Of a DNA stretch of 64,000 nt, positions 36,678-48,514 are shown piece after piece; within the stretch, counting starts at the first letter, position 1; every line of letters starts with the position of its first letter. Made by a program: the position numbers and the translations under genes. Origin of the DNA: Chondrosia reniformis. Lineage: Eukaryota; Porifera; Demospongiae; Chondrillida; Chondrillidae. The stretch lies in assembly GCA_947172415.1 (NCBI GenBank), contig OX359194.1:7512401-7576400 (forward strand), in the 5' to 3' direction. The notes under the pieces were generated by a model. The model was not told where the DNA came from. It saw nothing but the letters and a program-made list of their open reading frames with translations, and made no database searches.

Positions 36678-39600
36678 TTATTTATCCTTTACTTTATCTC
36701 CAAGTTTGTAATAGTCAATAAAGGTTTTGACTAATGTTTTTCCAAGCTTGAAATCTTTAGGGAGTTAAGACATTTAACTGATGTACAAGTGCTTTATACA
36801 ACTAACTAATAACTACATCTTCGGACTTGCAACACTTTTAATGTATTCAAAATATAAGTTGCTGAGTGGAGAACAACAAAAGTATGTATGTATCTAGGCT
36901 TACATTACAGTTGTTATATGGTCTCTGCAGAGGTATGCATAAAAATGACACAACTTGACTTGTATTACACTAGGGGTTTTATAAGAAGTAACCATATCCA
37001 TATACAGAAGCATTCAAATTGAAGGATAGAACCCAAATATACATACCTTTAGCCTAGTATGACTAAACTAACTATTTCATAAAATTGTAAGAAATTTGTA
37101 CATATGTAGCTTTATATTGGCTTCTATAAACACCTTACTACATGTTTAACATGTCCGTGTAATATGTACCATGCTAATAGATATGCATGATGAGTTATGT
37201 AAAATATATGAGCAACTGAAGAGATAATCAAACCACAAGTATGTAGTACAACTTGGACATTTGATGGAAAGGATACATCCATCTTCTGTGTAGAGCTCCT
37301 GTGAAGCCTTGCTCTGTGAAGTGTAGCTGTGGACAGACACCTCCAGTGTGTAGCAGTTGGTCCGGGGGCTCAGGCAGTTCCCCAAGAACCTCCTACCAGT
37401 GCCTGCTTTGGCTGCATCCTGATTGAAGGAGGTGTTTGCCTGCATTCACAAGATGGAATGGCACAAAGTCTCAATGTAGAGAGGCCATAAACACACTTGG
37501 GTGCATGTACTGTATGTACATGTACACAGATGTGACTCTCTTGGGCTTGAGACAAATAAATTATACATTCTTATTGACCCCTTTTCCCAATCCTATAAGT
37601 ATACAAGTTAAATAAAAACATTCAAAAATGAAGTTAAAAGTAGGGATGGCACTATAACAGTAATTGGCACATCTAGAAAAAGTAACGAAACAAGAAAGTG
37701 ATCATCTGGTAAGGCTAACATTGCAGAAGTGGCATACTGAAACTTAACTATACACATCACTTCTATGTTTGGGCGCATCATGGATATACTAGAAGTAGGG
37801 ATCGATGCGCCCAAACATAGAAGTGATGTGTATAGTTAAGTTTCAGTATGCCACTTCTGCAATGTTAGCCTTACCAGATGATCACTTTCTTGTTTCGTTA
37901 CTTTTTCTAGATGTGCCAATTACTGTTATAGTGCCATCCCTACTTTTAACTTCATTTTTGAATGTTTTTATTTAACTTGTATTGCTCCTTTTTTCTTGTT
38001 AATATTTGTTTTGAAAGTTTTCTTGGCGAAAACTCGAAATAAAGTAGCAGAATAGACGATATAAAAGAGAGCTCTAAATTAAAAAATGGCGTCCGAAAAG
38101 ATCCCAAATTTGATAAGATGTTTTCTACCGTTCTTTAACATTCAGTTTAGGATATTAAAGGGTCCATAATCGTTAAGAATACGACTGTATATAGGCCCTG
38201 CAAAGCGACTAAGAAATTCGATCGCGGGTAACGGCAGTACCACAAATATTACTCATTCGGGTTACTTATTTTATATACAGAGAATTTGAAACTTAATTAA
38301 AAAATGGCGTTCAAAGAGGCCCTAAATTTGGCACTTTCAAAAGTAACACACTTCGGTTGGAGCGCGTTGAAATCTAGGGTAGCCTATTCCCTAGTTCGGA
38401 AACATTCATGACGATTTAGTATTTGTATGTACCTGCGTAAGTTCGCATGTTAGCGCTAGCTCATTTGAAAAAAGAAGAAGAAGAAGAAGAAGAAGAAGAA
38501 GAAAAAATGAGGAATTGCAGAATTTGGCCTATTTCGGTTTAACCACTTTGCGAAGGTTGTAGAGCATCGTAACATGTTTTGGCGTTTAGAAAAGCATGCA
38601 AAAACGACTGCAAACACACGAATGCAACCGAAAATCTGAACGTTGTTGATTTATGAGGTGTTAATTGATAATACATTGAATAGGGCGGCCATGTTTTTTT
38701 TCGGCCATCCCTACTTATAGAGTACTACCGTACTCTATGATATTACACTTACCAGTACCCCCTTAATGGGATACACCTCATTGTATTCTTTGTGTTTTTG
38801 GTCTATTGTGTATGTAAGTTTCCCATGGAAATTAAAAATTAGATGTTTCTCACCCATGAATAGTCATCCGCCCTCTGACTTAGTAGCCTTGGAAAGATGG
38901 AATGGTGCTCACATCTCTGTGGATCCTCATAAACATTTCCATACATGAACCCTTTACACAATTAAGAGATGTGTACATAGGTATATACATATGCATGTAA
39001 ATAGATGTACACATTATATATGTAGTTGTGTGTATTGGGCTTCTGGTGCACATACATAGGACTGACCATTAGTGAGAGTTGTATGGGCATGGATATCAAT
39101 GTAAAAGTCCAGATGGCTATTCTGCAGGGAAGATTTTGTAGTATTAAATTTGGACTTCGGTAGGGGAACAGTGAGGAGGGACGGTGAGAGGGGACAGTGA
39201 GAGGGGGGTGAGAGGGAACAGTGAAACTTACAGGATCTTGGTCATACTCCAAAAGAAGCTGCTTTGTTGCAGTGAGGCTGGGGTGGGCCCAGGGAGAGGG
39301 ATTATGCCAGTGACGATTCAGGTCAAAACCCATCAAACTTGATCGATAATTTCCAAGGAAGACTCCATCAGGGTTTAACATAGGAACTGCATATAATAGT
39401 ACAGGAATTAAAATTAATATCTTAAGCAGAAAACTCCTTATACGTATGTATATACATAAGTATGTACATATGTACGTATATTTACAAACAGTACATTGAA
39501 AATGTAGTTGAGCATGAAGTAAGAAGTACATAGAAGCCATTAAAACTACTGAATCAAATCATCAGTGAGAAGCTACGTAACATAGCTAATAAGGAATTGT

Positions 39601-39970
39601 ACAGGTTGAAGAGATGCACATGCATGTACCTATTTTGAATACAATGTGTTCCCTCAGTACTTCTGCTTCCACATGATCACTCATCAGAAAGTCTATCACT
39701 CCTATATTGAGAGATCACATGCAGGTGACATGCAAGTGACCTCTTGTATATACGTACATAGTCGTGAGCCTTGGAACACCTACTGACCTTGGCATACAAA
39801 AGATGATGGAGATTCACCCGGATGAACTCGACTTGTTATGAACACCATTCTCTGAGGTTTAGTGCTAATCATATTTGCTGGAGCTGTAATAGTTAGTAGG
39901 TCCAATTGTCTTTGTTGCTAAGTAACAAGCGAAAGCATAAATAGTAACTTTAGTTATGAACAAATATATA

Positions 39971-40049
<79 letters not shown>

Positions 40050-41174
40050 AACTCACTACAGAATAGCCCAAAGTTTCTCTGATTAAAAAGGGCCTTCCCA
40101 GAGCTTCCAGTCTGCCCAGGTAATCTTGTAGTCTTGTGTAGGTATACGGGTAGCAATAAGCAAAGTGGTACGTATCCTTTTCATTGTCAAAGGCAAACAC
40201 AAATGAGAGCACATAATTCTTATTATGCTCAGGGCTCCTGTAATAAAACACTTGTTTGCTGGGTATTCTCTGCCTATAGCAAATAAACAAGATGATCCGA
40301 GTGCAAATAAACAAACACACTTTTGTTGTATACGTATATAGTACATGTGTCACTGTATTCTAGAAAGTGCTGTATATGCCCTCCAGGAACCTTGACATGT
40401 GCTTGCAGACATTTCTTAGCAGATAATTTAAGGTACGTACCACTGTCCTATGTAATTTTTATTGGGGTAAATTACTGTTGTACAAAATGGGAAAAAGAGG
40501 AAAAAATAACCTTGATCTCAGCTTCCAATCAGATGCAAAAACAGATGCAAGAGGAAGATGTCATTTCATGCAAATGCTCACCATTTGGGTCTTGAAGTTG
40601 ACATTACCAATGGCGTCATACCATCCCGATATAAACTCCGGGTTTTACTGAAGTTTACAATGTTGAAAATTACTCGCTATACGGCAACATATAAGAGAGA
40701 CACCTTGTTCACACATTGCAAAGTGGGTTAGAGGTACCTATATGTATAGCCTTTGAGTTACCTGCTGCGACGCTACATTTTGTACAGTGAAATTAAACCA
40801 GACCCTATATCTGGGATTGCATGTGTCTGGTCGGATGAAGAGGTCGTATTCAAATTCATTTATGCGGTCCACTCTACCGAGATTACCTAAAAACAACACA
40901 TAATAGTGTAAAGGAATTATTACACAAATGGACAAAAGGTAACACAAATGATTATATACTGATCGCCCAAGAACTTGACCATACCGCACTCAAACGATGC
41001 ATCAAATATCAGTTGTCCTTTCTCCGTTGGTCTCTCCAGTTTCTTTGTTAGAGGACAATATTTAGACACATTTCCGACGAAAGGATCCATTCTCATCAAC
41101 GAACTAGTAGGACGAACCCCAACAGGAGTGTTGGGACGGCTTGAACCCTCTAGTTCCAGGTCACTGTCGGCCAT
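36678..41174 (-). CDS. AGBL4: Cytosolic carboxypeptidase 6 (tubulin deglutamylase)
   Basis: Eleven exons: 40985-41174, 40762-40886, 40582-40676, 40057-40273, 39788-39917, 39630-39701, 39232-39386, 39067-39121, 38854-38951, 37277-37439 and 36678-36754, giving 458 aa (human is about 500). M14-family zinc carboxypeptidase that trims glutamates from tubulin and other polyglutamylated proteins. N-terminal domain: [20 protein letters not shown] and [16 protein letters not shown]. Zinc ligands are H241 and E244 in RVHPGE and H339 in YIDIHAH; the catalytic Glu is E412 in YTLEVS. Also MLNPDGV and GFDLNRHW. The C-terminal extension of the human enzyme is absent (ends KLGDKVKDK). A (TG)n tract abuts the exon 4 donor and a long perfect palindrome lies in the intron 37440-38853. 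The FAF1 stop is only 161 bp upstream. Confidence 0.95.
37601..37982. repeat. Perfect palindrome, 179-bp arms, 24-bp loop
   Basis: Arm 1 is 37601-37779 and arm 2 is 37804-37982. By direct comparison the arms are exact reverse complements across their full length (outer ends ATACAAGTTAAAT, inner ends GGGCGCATC). The spacer is 37780-37803. It lies in an AGBL4 intron and would fold into a long hairpin in that pre-mRNA. Confidence 0.95.
38471..38505. repeat. (GAA)n microsatellite
   Basis: About ten AAG/GAA triplets inside the large AGBL4 intron. The surrounding sequence repeats AAAAAATGGCGT at 38083 and 38301, hinting at transposon-derived DNA. Confidence 0.85.
39977..40047. repeat. (CA)n/(TG)n microsatellite at an AGBL4 5' splice site
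   Basis: An uninterrupted CA run on the plus strand, so TG/UG in the AGBL4 transcript. It begins about ten nucleotides inside the intron: the donor reads GTA|GTGAGTTGAGTGTGTG. UG repeats close to splice sites can bind UG-binding splicing factors. Confidence 0.9.
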
Positions 41175-41335
41175 TTTTCAGTCGCCATGGTTACCTAGTG
41201 GGACTTTCCTTGAACAGAATTTTTACAATTTCTTAGAGTAATCCACAATAAAATGTTAGCTATGACGAAATTGGATGATAAATATAAATACCGTACATTT
41301 AGTGCGAGAATTAAGCATAAAATCAATAAAAAAAA

Positions 41336-44300
41336 TCATTTTTCTTCAACAAAGATTGTTTCTTGAGGGTATAGCCTGTGAAATTCTAAACTCTCTTGTG
41401 CTTGCAACTGTGTAATCTATATAACAAATTAATTAACAAGTTAATTAACCTTTTATGTAGCATTTAAGAGAGGAATTTAGTGCATAAAACCTACATCTCG
41501 CCTTGGGAATGATGTTAGATATTTGTATTTCTCAACTGGAAATCCTTCAGAACAAAGGTAGTTAAGTACACATCTTAAACTTTCTTCAGCTTTGAATTTC
41601 CGCTGAAAGGTATCTCCATTAGGACAGCGGAATCTCAACTTTGATACCTTTCCCTCATAATCAGGTTTGGGCTCTGGGGAAACAGCTTCAGCACACCTCT
41701 GCCGCTCAGCCTAGGGGGCAAAGGTCATACACATGTTTCACTTCTGAGGGCAAAGGTCACACTACTAACTCTTCCATTAAGCTCTGCTTTATATACTACT
41801 ACCATACATCTATTACAGCAATTGCTTAATTAAAAAATGGCAGCTGGTTTGAAAGGCATATTGTTGGCAACCATACAATAACACAAGCTTACCTCTTCTT
41901 GTTCCAAAATTTGTAGTCTTGCTCTTTCTGTCTCCATTTTCTTTTCCTCCTTCAGTTTATCAGCTGCAAGTGATTCTAAAAATCTCCTCTCTTGTTCGAC
42001 TCTCACAGATTCACGTTCCATCCGTGCTTTCTACATAAACAGAGTCACCAGATAATGCCAACATTTACAATACACAACGATAAAATGATCCATAGATACT
42101 CACTGAATAATGCAAGAAGACTATGTAAGAAAGTCCCAAATAAAGAGGATGGTCAAATCAATAATAATTATTGATTTGACCATCCTCTTTGGCTTGTTTA
42201 AACAAGTGATTGGGTGATAATATGTAACCATAGTAACAAATGATTAAAATGGATGCACGCACCTCTTCGACAATTTCATTACTCTGATTTTCTTCATGTA
42301 CCTCCATAGCCATTAGAAGATGTCCCATTAGCGAGTCCAAATCAGTGTGTCCTTGAATAATATTCTGCACCTCTAGTTTGCCTCCAATTTTACATACAAC
42401 CAGTATCAGTGGGAGATGATCAGACTTTACATTCTCAACCGAAGAAGCCACATCATCGCCAAAACTGTCCTTCACCATAACCAACAGCCTATAGAGAAGG
42501 CAACCTTGCAAATCATATGTACATTATTTACCCTCTTTCACTTATCACAAACAATGGAAACTCTTTAATGGATTACCCATAAATTAACATGTATTTTAAA
42601 AGGAGCAAAAGATAAGATCCTTTATAGCACACACTATATAGTATATGCACATATGCATACATCACACTTTGAGGCACATTGGGATTCAGTCAAACAGCTA
42701 GTCTTGCTTCCAGCCCCTATATAGAGAATTCCCTGTGATTGTGCAATAGTGACACATGCAGAGGACAGGGATGGAAGCAATGCTAACAATAGTCTTTACT
42801 GCATACAGTTGAAATGGAGGTATAGAGACACACGCTGTGCAGCAACATAGAGCACACGTATGCAGTACACAAAACACACTTTTTCTTTTGTTCTTCACTT
42901 GTCAAATCCCATGCCCAGGTTGCAAAGTTTAACGACAAGTAGTTCACAATCGACTCTGAACAAAGCAATTGTGAGCAAAAGATATTTGACAGAATACTTC
43001 TGTCATGGTGGAGGTAGATAAATAACGGCTTTCTAGAGGACACATTCTTGCCCAGCGCCTCCTTGACCACCTCTGAGAGAGACCCCACATAGAAAAGAGG
43101 GTGTGTCCCTCCATATCTAAGGGGATATCAGATAGTAAGCATTTCCAACTTTGAAAGTTGTACCATCTCAAAGATGAGGATATCAACACAGGTACACCAA
43201 TACTATATGCTGAGAGATCTTTACAATTAACAAAGTCACAGCATCAACAAAGACCTTGCATATGTACATACATACACACAGGTAGTAGTATAAATGGTAT
43301 CCTGGTAACACAAAACACACTAATGTGTTGGCCATTGTTGTTAGATAATGGATGTACCCTCCTAAAAAGGATGTAAGGGGCATTGAGCCAGCCAACATTC
43401 CTAATAAAGTGAATTAAGAATATGAGGGAAACGTACGTACCTCTTTTCAAAGTTAGTAGTAAATAATTGGAGAGCAATATGTGGATCATCTATATTAGGA
43501 GGAATGAGGAGGTCGTGGGTTGGTTTTGGATTGGCAGATACATCCAGTTCTGTCTCTTGTAGCTCAAAGTCTTCCGGAGGACTAAAGTACTCTTCTGATT
43601 CGGGTTCCTCTCCATTCTCCTATACACAACAAAATAGAACAATTAATATTACATAAGGACTCACAAAATGTTAGCTCATTAATAAATAGACAGAAAAAGG
43701 AAGTAGACACTGTAGGTACACACTAGAGGTTGAGTTTTTGATATGAACATCTAGTTGAATGCAGTGCATATTCAGGATTCACAGAAGATCAAGATAAAGA
43801 AAAAGACAAAGACTCCCAGGATCACTGATGAAGGGTGGAATTCCCAGAAACGGCTGTCTGGAAGGGAAAAGAAGGAAGAAAAGACTCCTGTATCTTCATC
43901 CAAAGCTCTCTTCAAGTTTAGTTCCCCTATAGGCTCTTTTACAGAATAGGCATAGCATGTAGGAAAATGGTATCTTAGATTTTTCATATCAGAATAAGAA
44001 TTTCTTCTAACTGCGTCAAACTAGATGCTCAAAAAGTTGAAAGATGAACCATCCAAAAGATACACACATAATAGATATGGCAGCCATGTTTTTGTACCAT
44101 CACTACTAACACTAATTACAAAGGAACTGAACGACCTTTTCATGTGAAAATGAAGTTAAAACAGATGGTAAAACAGCATTAGACTAATATTAAGTACCCA
44201 TCAATAATCCAGACTATGAGACACTCCTAACATCCCGGGGGTCACCTCAGGTATATAGTACCACGTGTCTAAGGGGGATCCACTTACTGTATCATTGCAG

Positions 44301-45340
44301 TTGTGTTTGGGTTCGTTTGAGGGCTGAATACCACTGGAGGAAATAACTGTACTATTAGTCTGGATTGTTACTTTGTCCTACAAACAAAAGTACAAGTTCC
44401 TAAGCTACCTACATAAACTTCAAAATGATCAAAAAACCATTGAAATGGTAGATTTAAAATGTAAGATTACTTAATTAGAATTTGTAATGCTCCACTGTTG
44501 AAGACTAGAATATCACATACTTTCAAGCAGGCATAGTACATGGAGGAATCATTACAGATGTCAAACCAATATAGCACCATGTATTCATGGTTTACACTTC
44601 TACTCTACACACAGCAACTTGGGAGCAAAACTAGGTAATGTGGCCATCTTATTCTACTAATGCGGATCACTATATGTATATACATCACTTCTGCCAGCCT
44701 ATTCCACCTACATCATCTGTAACACAAGATTCCATTATGCTACTGTCATCCGCCCATGGGTTGGCAATGACTGGCATGTCAGGGGCGGCTATTGCATCTC
44801 TTCTCTCCTCTTGGGAGATAACATTTCCTTGACGACCAACCACCATTTTATCTGTACTTTCCTGTTGGGAGATAATATTCCCTTGGCGTCCGACCACCAT
44901 TTTATCTGTACTTTCCTGGTCCCCTTCTGCCGGAGCTCTCAAATCAGGGGAGCCACTTGGTATTGTACACTGCTCTGAAAAGTTCTGAGGTAAAACTGTG
45001 TTAACTGCAACCTGCCCGTGGATACAACACAAACACTGGTACAGAACCATACACTAAGACTATTATACATGAATTGCATACAAATCTAATTAAAGGAATT
45101 TGAGACACAAATAACATACTCAGTACGCCGAAAGTACTAAAAAGAGTTTACTTACACCCAAATCCCAATTGTGCTCCTCTAATATACTCAAGGCTGTGCC
45201 CAGGTCTTCGATTTGTGTGGCAGCCTGTATAAAATGAAAGTCATCAATCCTGAATGTACCGGGACGGTTAAACACTCATGTGCTGAGCCTCAAGATTTAA
45301 CACTAACCAGAAAATTGTTCATTATAAGTTCCTTATCCAT
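41336..45340 (-). CDS. FAF1: FAS-associated factor 1 orthologue without UBL domains
   Basis: Exons 45308-45340, 45156-45224, 44712-45011, 44288-44377, 43441-43619, 42880-43116, 42263-42488, 41893-42030, 41495-41710 and 41336-41407 give 519 aa (human FAF1 is about 650). It is a ubiquitin/p97 adaptor. UBA at 1-36 (MDKELIMNNFL, ALSILEEHNWDLG). Thioredoxin-like UAS at about 190-378 (LFIYLHHDRSILSNIFC, SESIVNYLSLNFATWAWDL). Coiled coil at 379-425. UBX at about 435-519 (VSKLRFRCPNG, FPRRD, YPQETIFVEEK). The two ubiquitin-like domains that human FAF1 carries between UBA and UAS are not found; instead exon 3 holds a linker with an internal repeat of STDKMVVGRQGN. The exon 3 donor is my least certain choice. 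The 42880 donor is GTGTGT. Confidence 0.9.
42142..42190. repeat. Perfect 24-bp-arm hairpin, 1-nt spacer
   Basis: AAAGAGGATGGTCAAATC... and its exact reverse complement separated by one A, in a FAF1 intron. No flanking target duplication seen. Confidence 0.9.
43775..43985. repeat. Dispersed repeat, copy 2
   Basis: Reverse-orientation copy of the sequence at about 26030-26290 (shared CAAAGACTCCCAGGATCACT, GGTGGAATTCCCAGAAACGG). A third, more diverged copy lies at 58375-58450. Probably the 3' part of the RT element at 26-27 kb. It lies between FAF1 exons 4 and 5. Confidence 0.8.
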
Positions 45341-45587
45341 AACCGCGGTCTTTAGGGGTAAAGTGGTCTCGGGTAAGTATCCATATACTGTACGTGTATA
45401 CACTCATCAATAATGACTCACTAACCGCTCCTGTTTCCCGGATACAACCGCGAAATGGCGCGATAATAAACGTGTTTGTACGCTACGTTACCGCCAGCCT
45501 CAAATACATGTACATTCTTTGAAACAAGACACTGTACACGTTTAGAATATAGTTATGAACATTAATTGAGAGAAATATTATTGTCAA

Positions 45588-46895
45588 TCAATATGACTGT
45601 TTAGCATTACTATTTTGAGACAGTTTAAGCAAGAGTGACTTTAATGCCTTTTCCTTCATCTCCAGTTCAAAACCCTCACTATTGCCCACACCAACAGTAT
45701 CATCTTTATGTAATGTTTGTAAGGTCCCAGTTTTAGTGGCAACTTTTTTAAGCAGTTTCTGCCTAAGTTCCATTTCTGTCTTCTCTTTCCCTCTCCCTGG
45801 TGACTTGTATACTTTGCTCTTTTCTAAACATGATTTGGTTCTTCTTTTAGAACTTGAATCTGACTTCCTTTTGTTCAAAGGTGAACCAGCTAGTTCAATA
45901 TCAATGTCATCTGTGATGGATGTTGCTAAAATCAGTACATCGTCTGATTCATCATTTACTTCATTGCTTTTACTCCCTCCTTCCACAGTACTTAATGAAC
46001 TTGTAACACATGTATTTAGATCCATTTGCTCTGCTTCAATTTGATTTTTTCTTAAAATATCTTGTTTTGATGTGGTAATTGAAGCATTCACTGTTGAACT
46101 GTGAACTAATTCAGTAATTGCCGAATTACAATCAGTCATTGACTTGGAACTATTAGAAGATTGAATGTCAGGTACAGTCTGCAGCTTCCATTCAATGTCA
46201 CTTTTCATTACAATTGGATTGTTTGTCTCCTTGCTAGGAATGCCTATTGTTCCACCTGACTCCTCCTCCTCAATGTCACTGACATCTGAGAGCTCCATTT
46301 CTTTGTCTCTTGAGAAATCCTCACACTCTCCCTTAATTACTCCTAGGAGAAAGGCTTTGTCCATCTGGAGAAGATACTTCTTACAATACGACTTTATATT
46401 CCTCAACTTCAAACCCTGTGAATAAAAAAACTCAATAGACAAACTATACAACCACTGTACAGTGCAGGATAGCGGCAATTAGGTGATACTGACATACAGT
46501 AGTGTCAACATACCTTCAGTATGTCAGGTAGCATATCTCTAATCTCGGTCTCTGATAATATGGAGAACACTTCATCTAGTAATTTTTCTCTGTTGCTCGA
46601 TTCCGCGTAATATGAAAGAGAAGGAGGAAATTCTGAAGAATTACTCAGTCTCAGCTCTCTTAAGAGAGACTTGTCAATCTTTAACTTTATAACGTCCGAC
46701 TCAGGAACCACTTGCGTTGCTGCAGGATTTTCATTCCTAAGTTTCTTACGTTTCGATCTCTTGTCTTGAGGAGATCTTTAGAATCAAATTAAAGTGATAT
46801 AACAATTATGTCTTAGATTATCCATGACTGCAAGGTGAATGATTTAATAACTACGCTCACCTTTCACGTTGACGGTCCCTCCTGTGAGCAGACAT
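45588..46895 (-). CDS. CAAP1: Caspase activity and apoptosis inhibitor 1 homologue
   Basis: Three exons: 46861-46895, 46514-46775 and 45588-46415, giving 374 aa (human is 361). The conserved CAAP1 core is clear: LLDEVFSILSETEIRDMLPD followed by ILKGLKLRNIKSYCKKYLLQ and DKAFLLGVIKGE, matching IIGEKKLQKMLPDVLKNCS...KILEGD in human. The family's C-terminal helix is also present (GFELEMKEKALKSLLLKL). The N-terminus is basic (KRSKRKKLRN), a likely nuclear signal; the middle is acidic and Ser-rich. Human CAAP1 is linked to suppression of caspase-10; no function beyond homology can be read here. The start is 89 bp from the divergent SGSH start. Confidence 0.87.
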
Positions 46896-46984
46896 TTTGG
46901 TTACGTACAAAAACAGTCTCGTCCTTCCAGACCGCTCTCTCACCTCCATATTTATTTGATGATGTCACTCGGCGATTCCTCAAA
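46896..46984. promoter_or_regulatory. 89-bp bidirectional promoter (CAAP1/SGSH)
   Basis: Both start codons face away from this interval. The plus-strand start reads CTCAAAATGGCGAAC, a YY1-like AAAATGGCG over the initiator ATG. No TATA box at a sensible distance. Confidence 0.65.
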
Positions 46985-48514
46985 ATGGCGAACTGGTGGG
47001 AGTTTATCGTTTGTGTTGTCCTCGTAATTTCACGTGCTGCTGCACTAAAGGCCGATCAAAGGAATGTTCTTGTCATGATAGGAGACGACTACGGTCTCCA
47101 ATCAGGGGTTTACGGTAGCCAATGTAAGACGCCTAATATTGATGCTTTGGCTAAACGCGGACTTCTGATGGAACATGCCTACACGAGTGTGAGTAGCTGC
47201 TCGCCGAGCAGATCTGCCATACTCACAGGTCTTCCGCAGCACGAGAACGGTATGTACGGATTGCATGGAGGAGTGCCCAACTTCCAGTCATTTGACCAAG
47301 TCCAAAGTCTGCCGCTTTTAATCAACAAAACCAAGCACATTCGCACCGGTATCATTGGCAAGAAACACGTCGGACCGGATTACGTGTATCCATTCGAATT
47401 TGCATATACGGAGGAGAACTCGGACCTAATGCAAGTTGGTCGCAATATTACTCGTATGAAGGAGCTGGTAAGGTTGTTTTTGAAGCGATATGCAAAAGAG
47501 CAGTTCTTCTTGTACATCGGATTTCATGACCCTCACAGGTGCAATCCCGGAACTTTAGACCTGTATGGTCACTTTTGTGAGCGCTTCGGCGATGGCAGTA
47601 GTACAGAGACTGGGGTAATACCAGATTGGCATCCCACAGAGTATAACCCTGATGATTTAGAGGTGCCCTATTTTCTACCAAATACCTCTGTAACCAAACA
47701 GGAGCTGGCAAACTTTTACAAAACAATCAGTCGTTTGGACCAAGGCGTTGGCATTATGATGCAAGCTCTTATAGATTTTGGAGTCCTCAATAACACTCTG
47801 ATCATCTTTAGCTCTGATAACGGCATACCGTTCCCTGCTGCTAAGACCAACCTATATGATCCTGGTATGATAGAACCCTTTATAATCTCCTCACCACTCA
47901 GTCAAAGCCGATGGGGACAGCACAGCAAAGCCCTGGTTGGACTAACTGACATAACTCCAACCGTCCTGGACTGGTTTGATATCCCTTTTCCAAGTTACAG
48001 CATAACTGGAGAGGTTCGAACAGTCACTTTAAAGGGAAAATCTGTCCTTCCCCTTTTGGAAAAGGAGCCAGTGACAGGCTGGGATGTGGTGCACTCTAGC
48101 CACAACATCCACGAGGTGACCATGTACTATCCTATGAGGGTCATACGCACAGTTAACTATAAACTAATCCACAATATTAATTTTAAGATGCCATATCCAA
48201 TTGCTGAAGATCTTTACTTATCTTCAACCTTCTTGGACATTCTCAATCGAACAAGCAAAGGTGAAAAGACTTACTGGTATAGAAGCCTCCATCAATACTA
48301 TTACAGAGACGAATGGGAGCTTTATGACCTGGAAACTGATCCAGAGGAGTTGCACAATCTCTCTGGAGAATCAGAATATGCAGAAATCCTCAAGGAACTG
48401 CAAGAACAATTGCATACGTGGCAGGATTATACAAATGATTATTGGATCTGCCTTCCTGGGGGGAAATATGACACTGGTAAATGCTATCCTTTAGATAATG
48501 GATTTAAAGGATAA
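46985..48514 (+). CDS. SGSH: N-sulfoglucosamine sulfohydrolase (heparan N-sulfatase), intronless
   Basis: A single exon of 509 codons (human is 502). It is a lysosomal sulfatase that removes N-linked sulfate from glucosamine in heparan sulfate breakdown. I choose the ATG at 46985, since it is followed by a signal peptide (MANWWEFIVCVVLVISRAAA) and has the AAAATGG context; an upstream in-frame ATG at 46835 would overlap CAAP1's first exon. Metal and active-site motifs: IGDDYG near the start, the sulfatase signature CSPSRSAILTG with the formylglycine Cys at residue 72, IIGKKHVGP, FHDPHRC and SSDNGIPFP. Similarity to SGSH runs to the end. It is the only intronless gene of this length in the window. 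Confidence 0.97.
   Translation: MANWWEFIVCVVLVISRAAALKADQRNVLVMIGDDYGLQSGVYGSQCKTPNIDALAKRGLLMEHAYTSVSSCSPSRSAILTGLPQHENGMYGLHGGVPNFQSFDQVQSLPLLINKTKHIRTGIIGKKHVGPDYVYPFEFAYTEENSDLMQVGRNITRMKELVRLFLKRYAKEQFFLYIGFHDPHRCNPGTLDLYGHFCERFGDGSSTETGVIPDWHPTEYNPDDLEVPYFLPNTSVTKQELANFYKTISRLDQGVGIMMQALIDFGVLNNTLIIFSSDNGIPFPAAKTNLYDPGMIEPFIISSPLSQSRWGQHSKALVGLTDITPTVLDWFDIPFPSYSITGEVRTVTLKGKSVLPLLEKEPVTGWDVVHSSHNIHEVTMYYPMRVIRTVNYKLIHNINFKMPYPIAEDLYLSSTFLDILNRTSKGEKTYWYRSLHQYYYRDEWELYDLETDPEELHNLSGESEYAEILKELQEQLHTWQDYTNDYWICLPGGKYDTGKCYPLDNGFKG

Noticed and set aside
37639..38715. A 1.08-kb element bounded by AGTAGGGATGGC and its inverse
   Set aside because: The 12-bp ends match, but the same inverted pair is also created by the perfect palindrome arms, and no target duplication supports the larger borders.
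39865..40156. Cys/Val repeat ORFs on the minus strand
   Set aside because: Translation of the (TG)n microsatellite.
46835..46984. Upstream in-frame extension of SGSH by 50 codons
   Set aside because: It overlaps the CAAP1 first exon on the other strand, has no similarity, and would bury the signal peptide.
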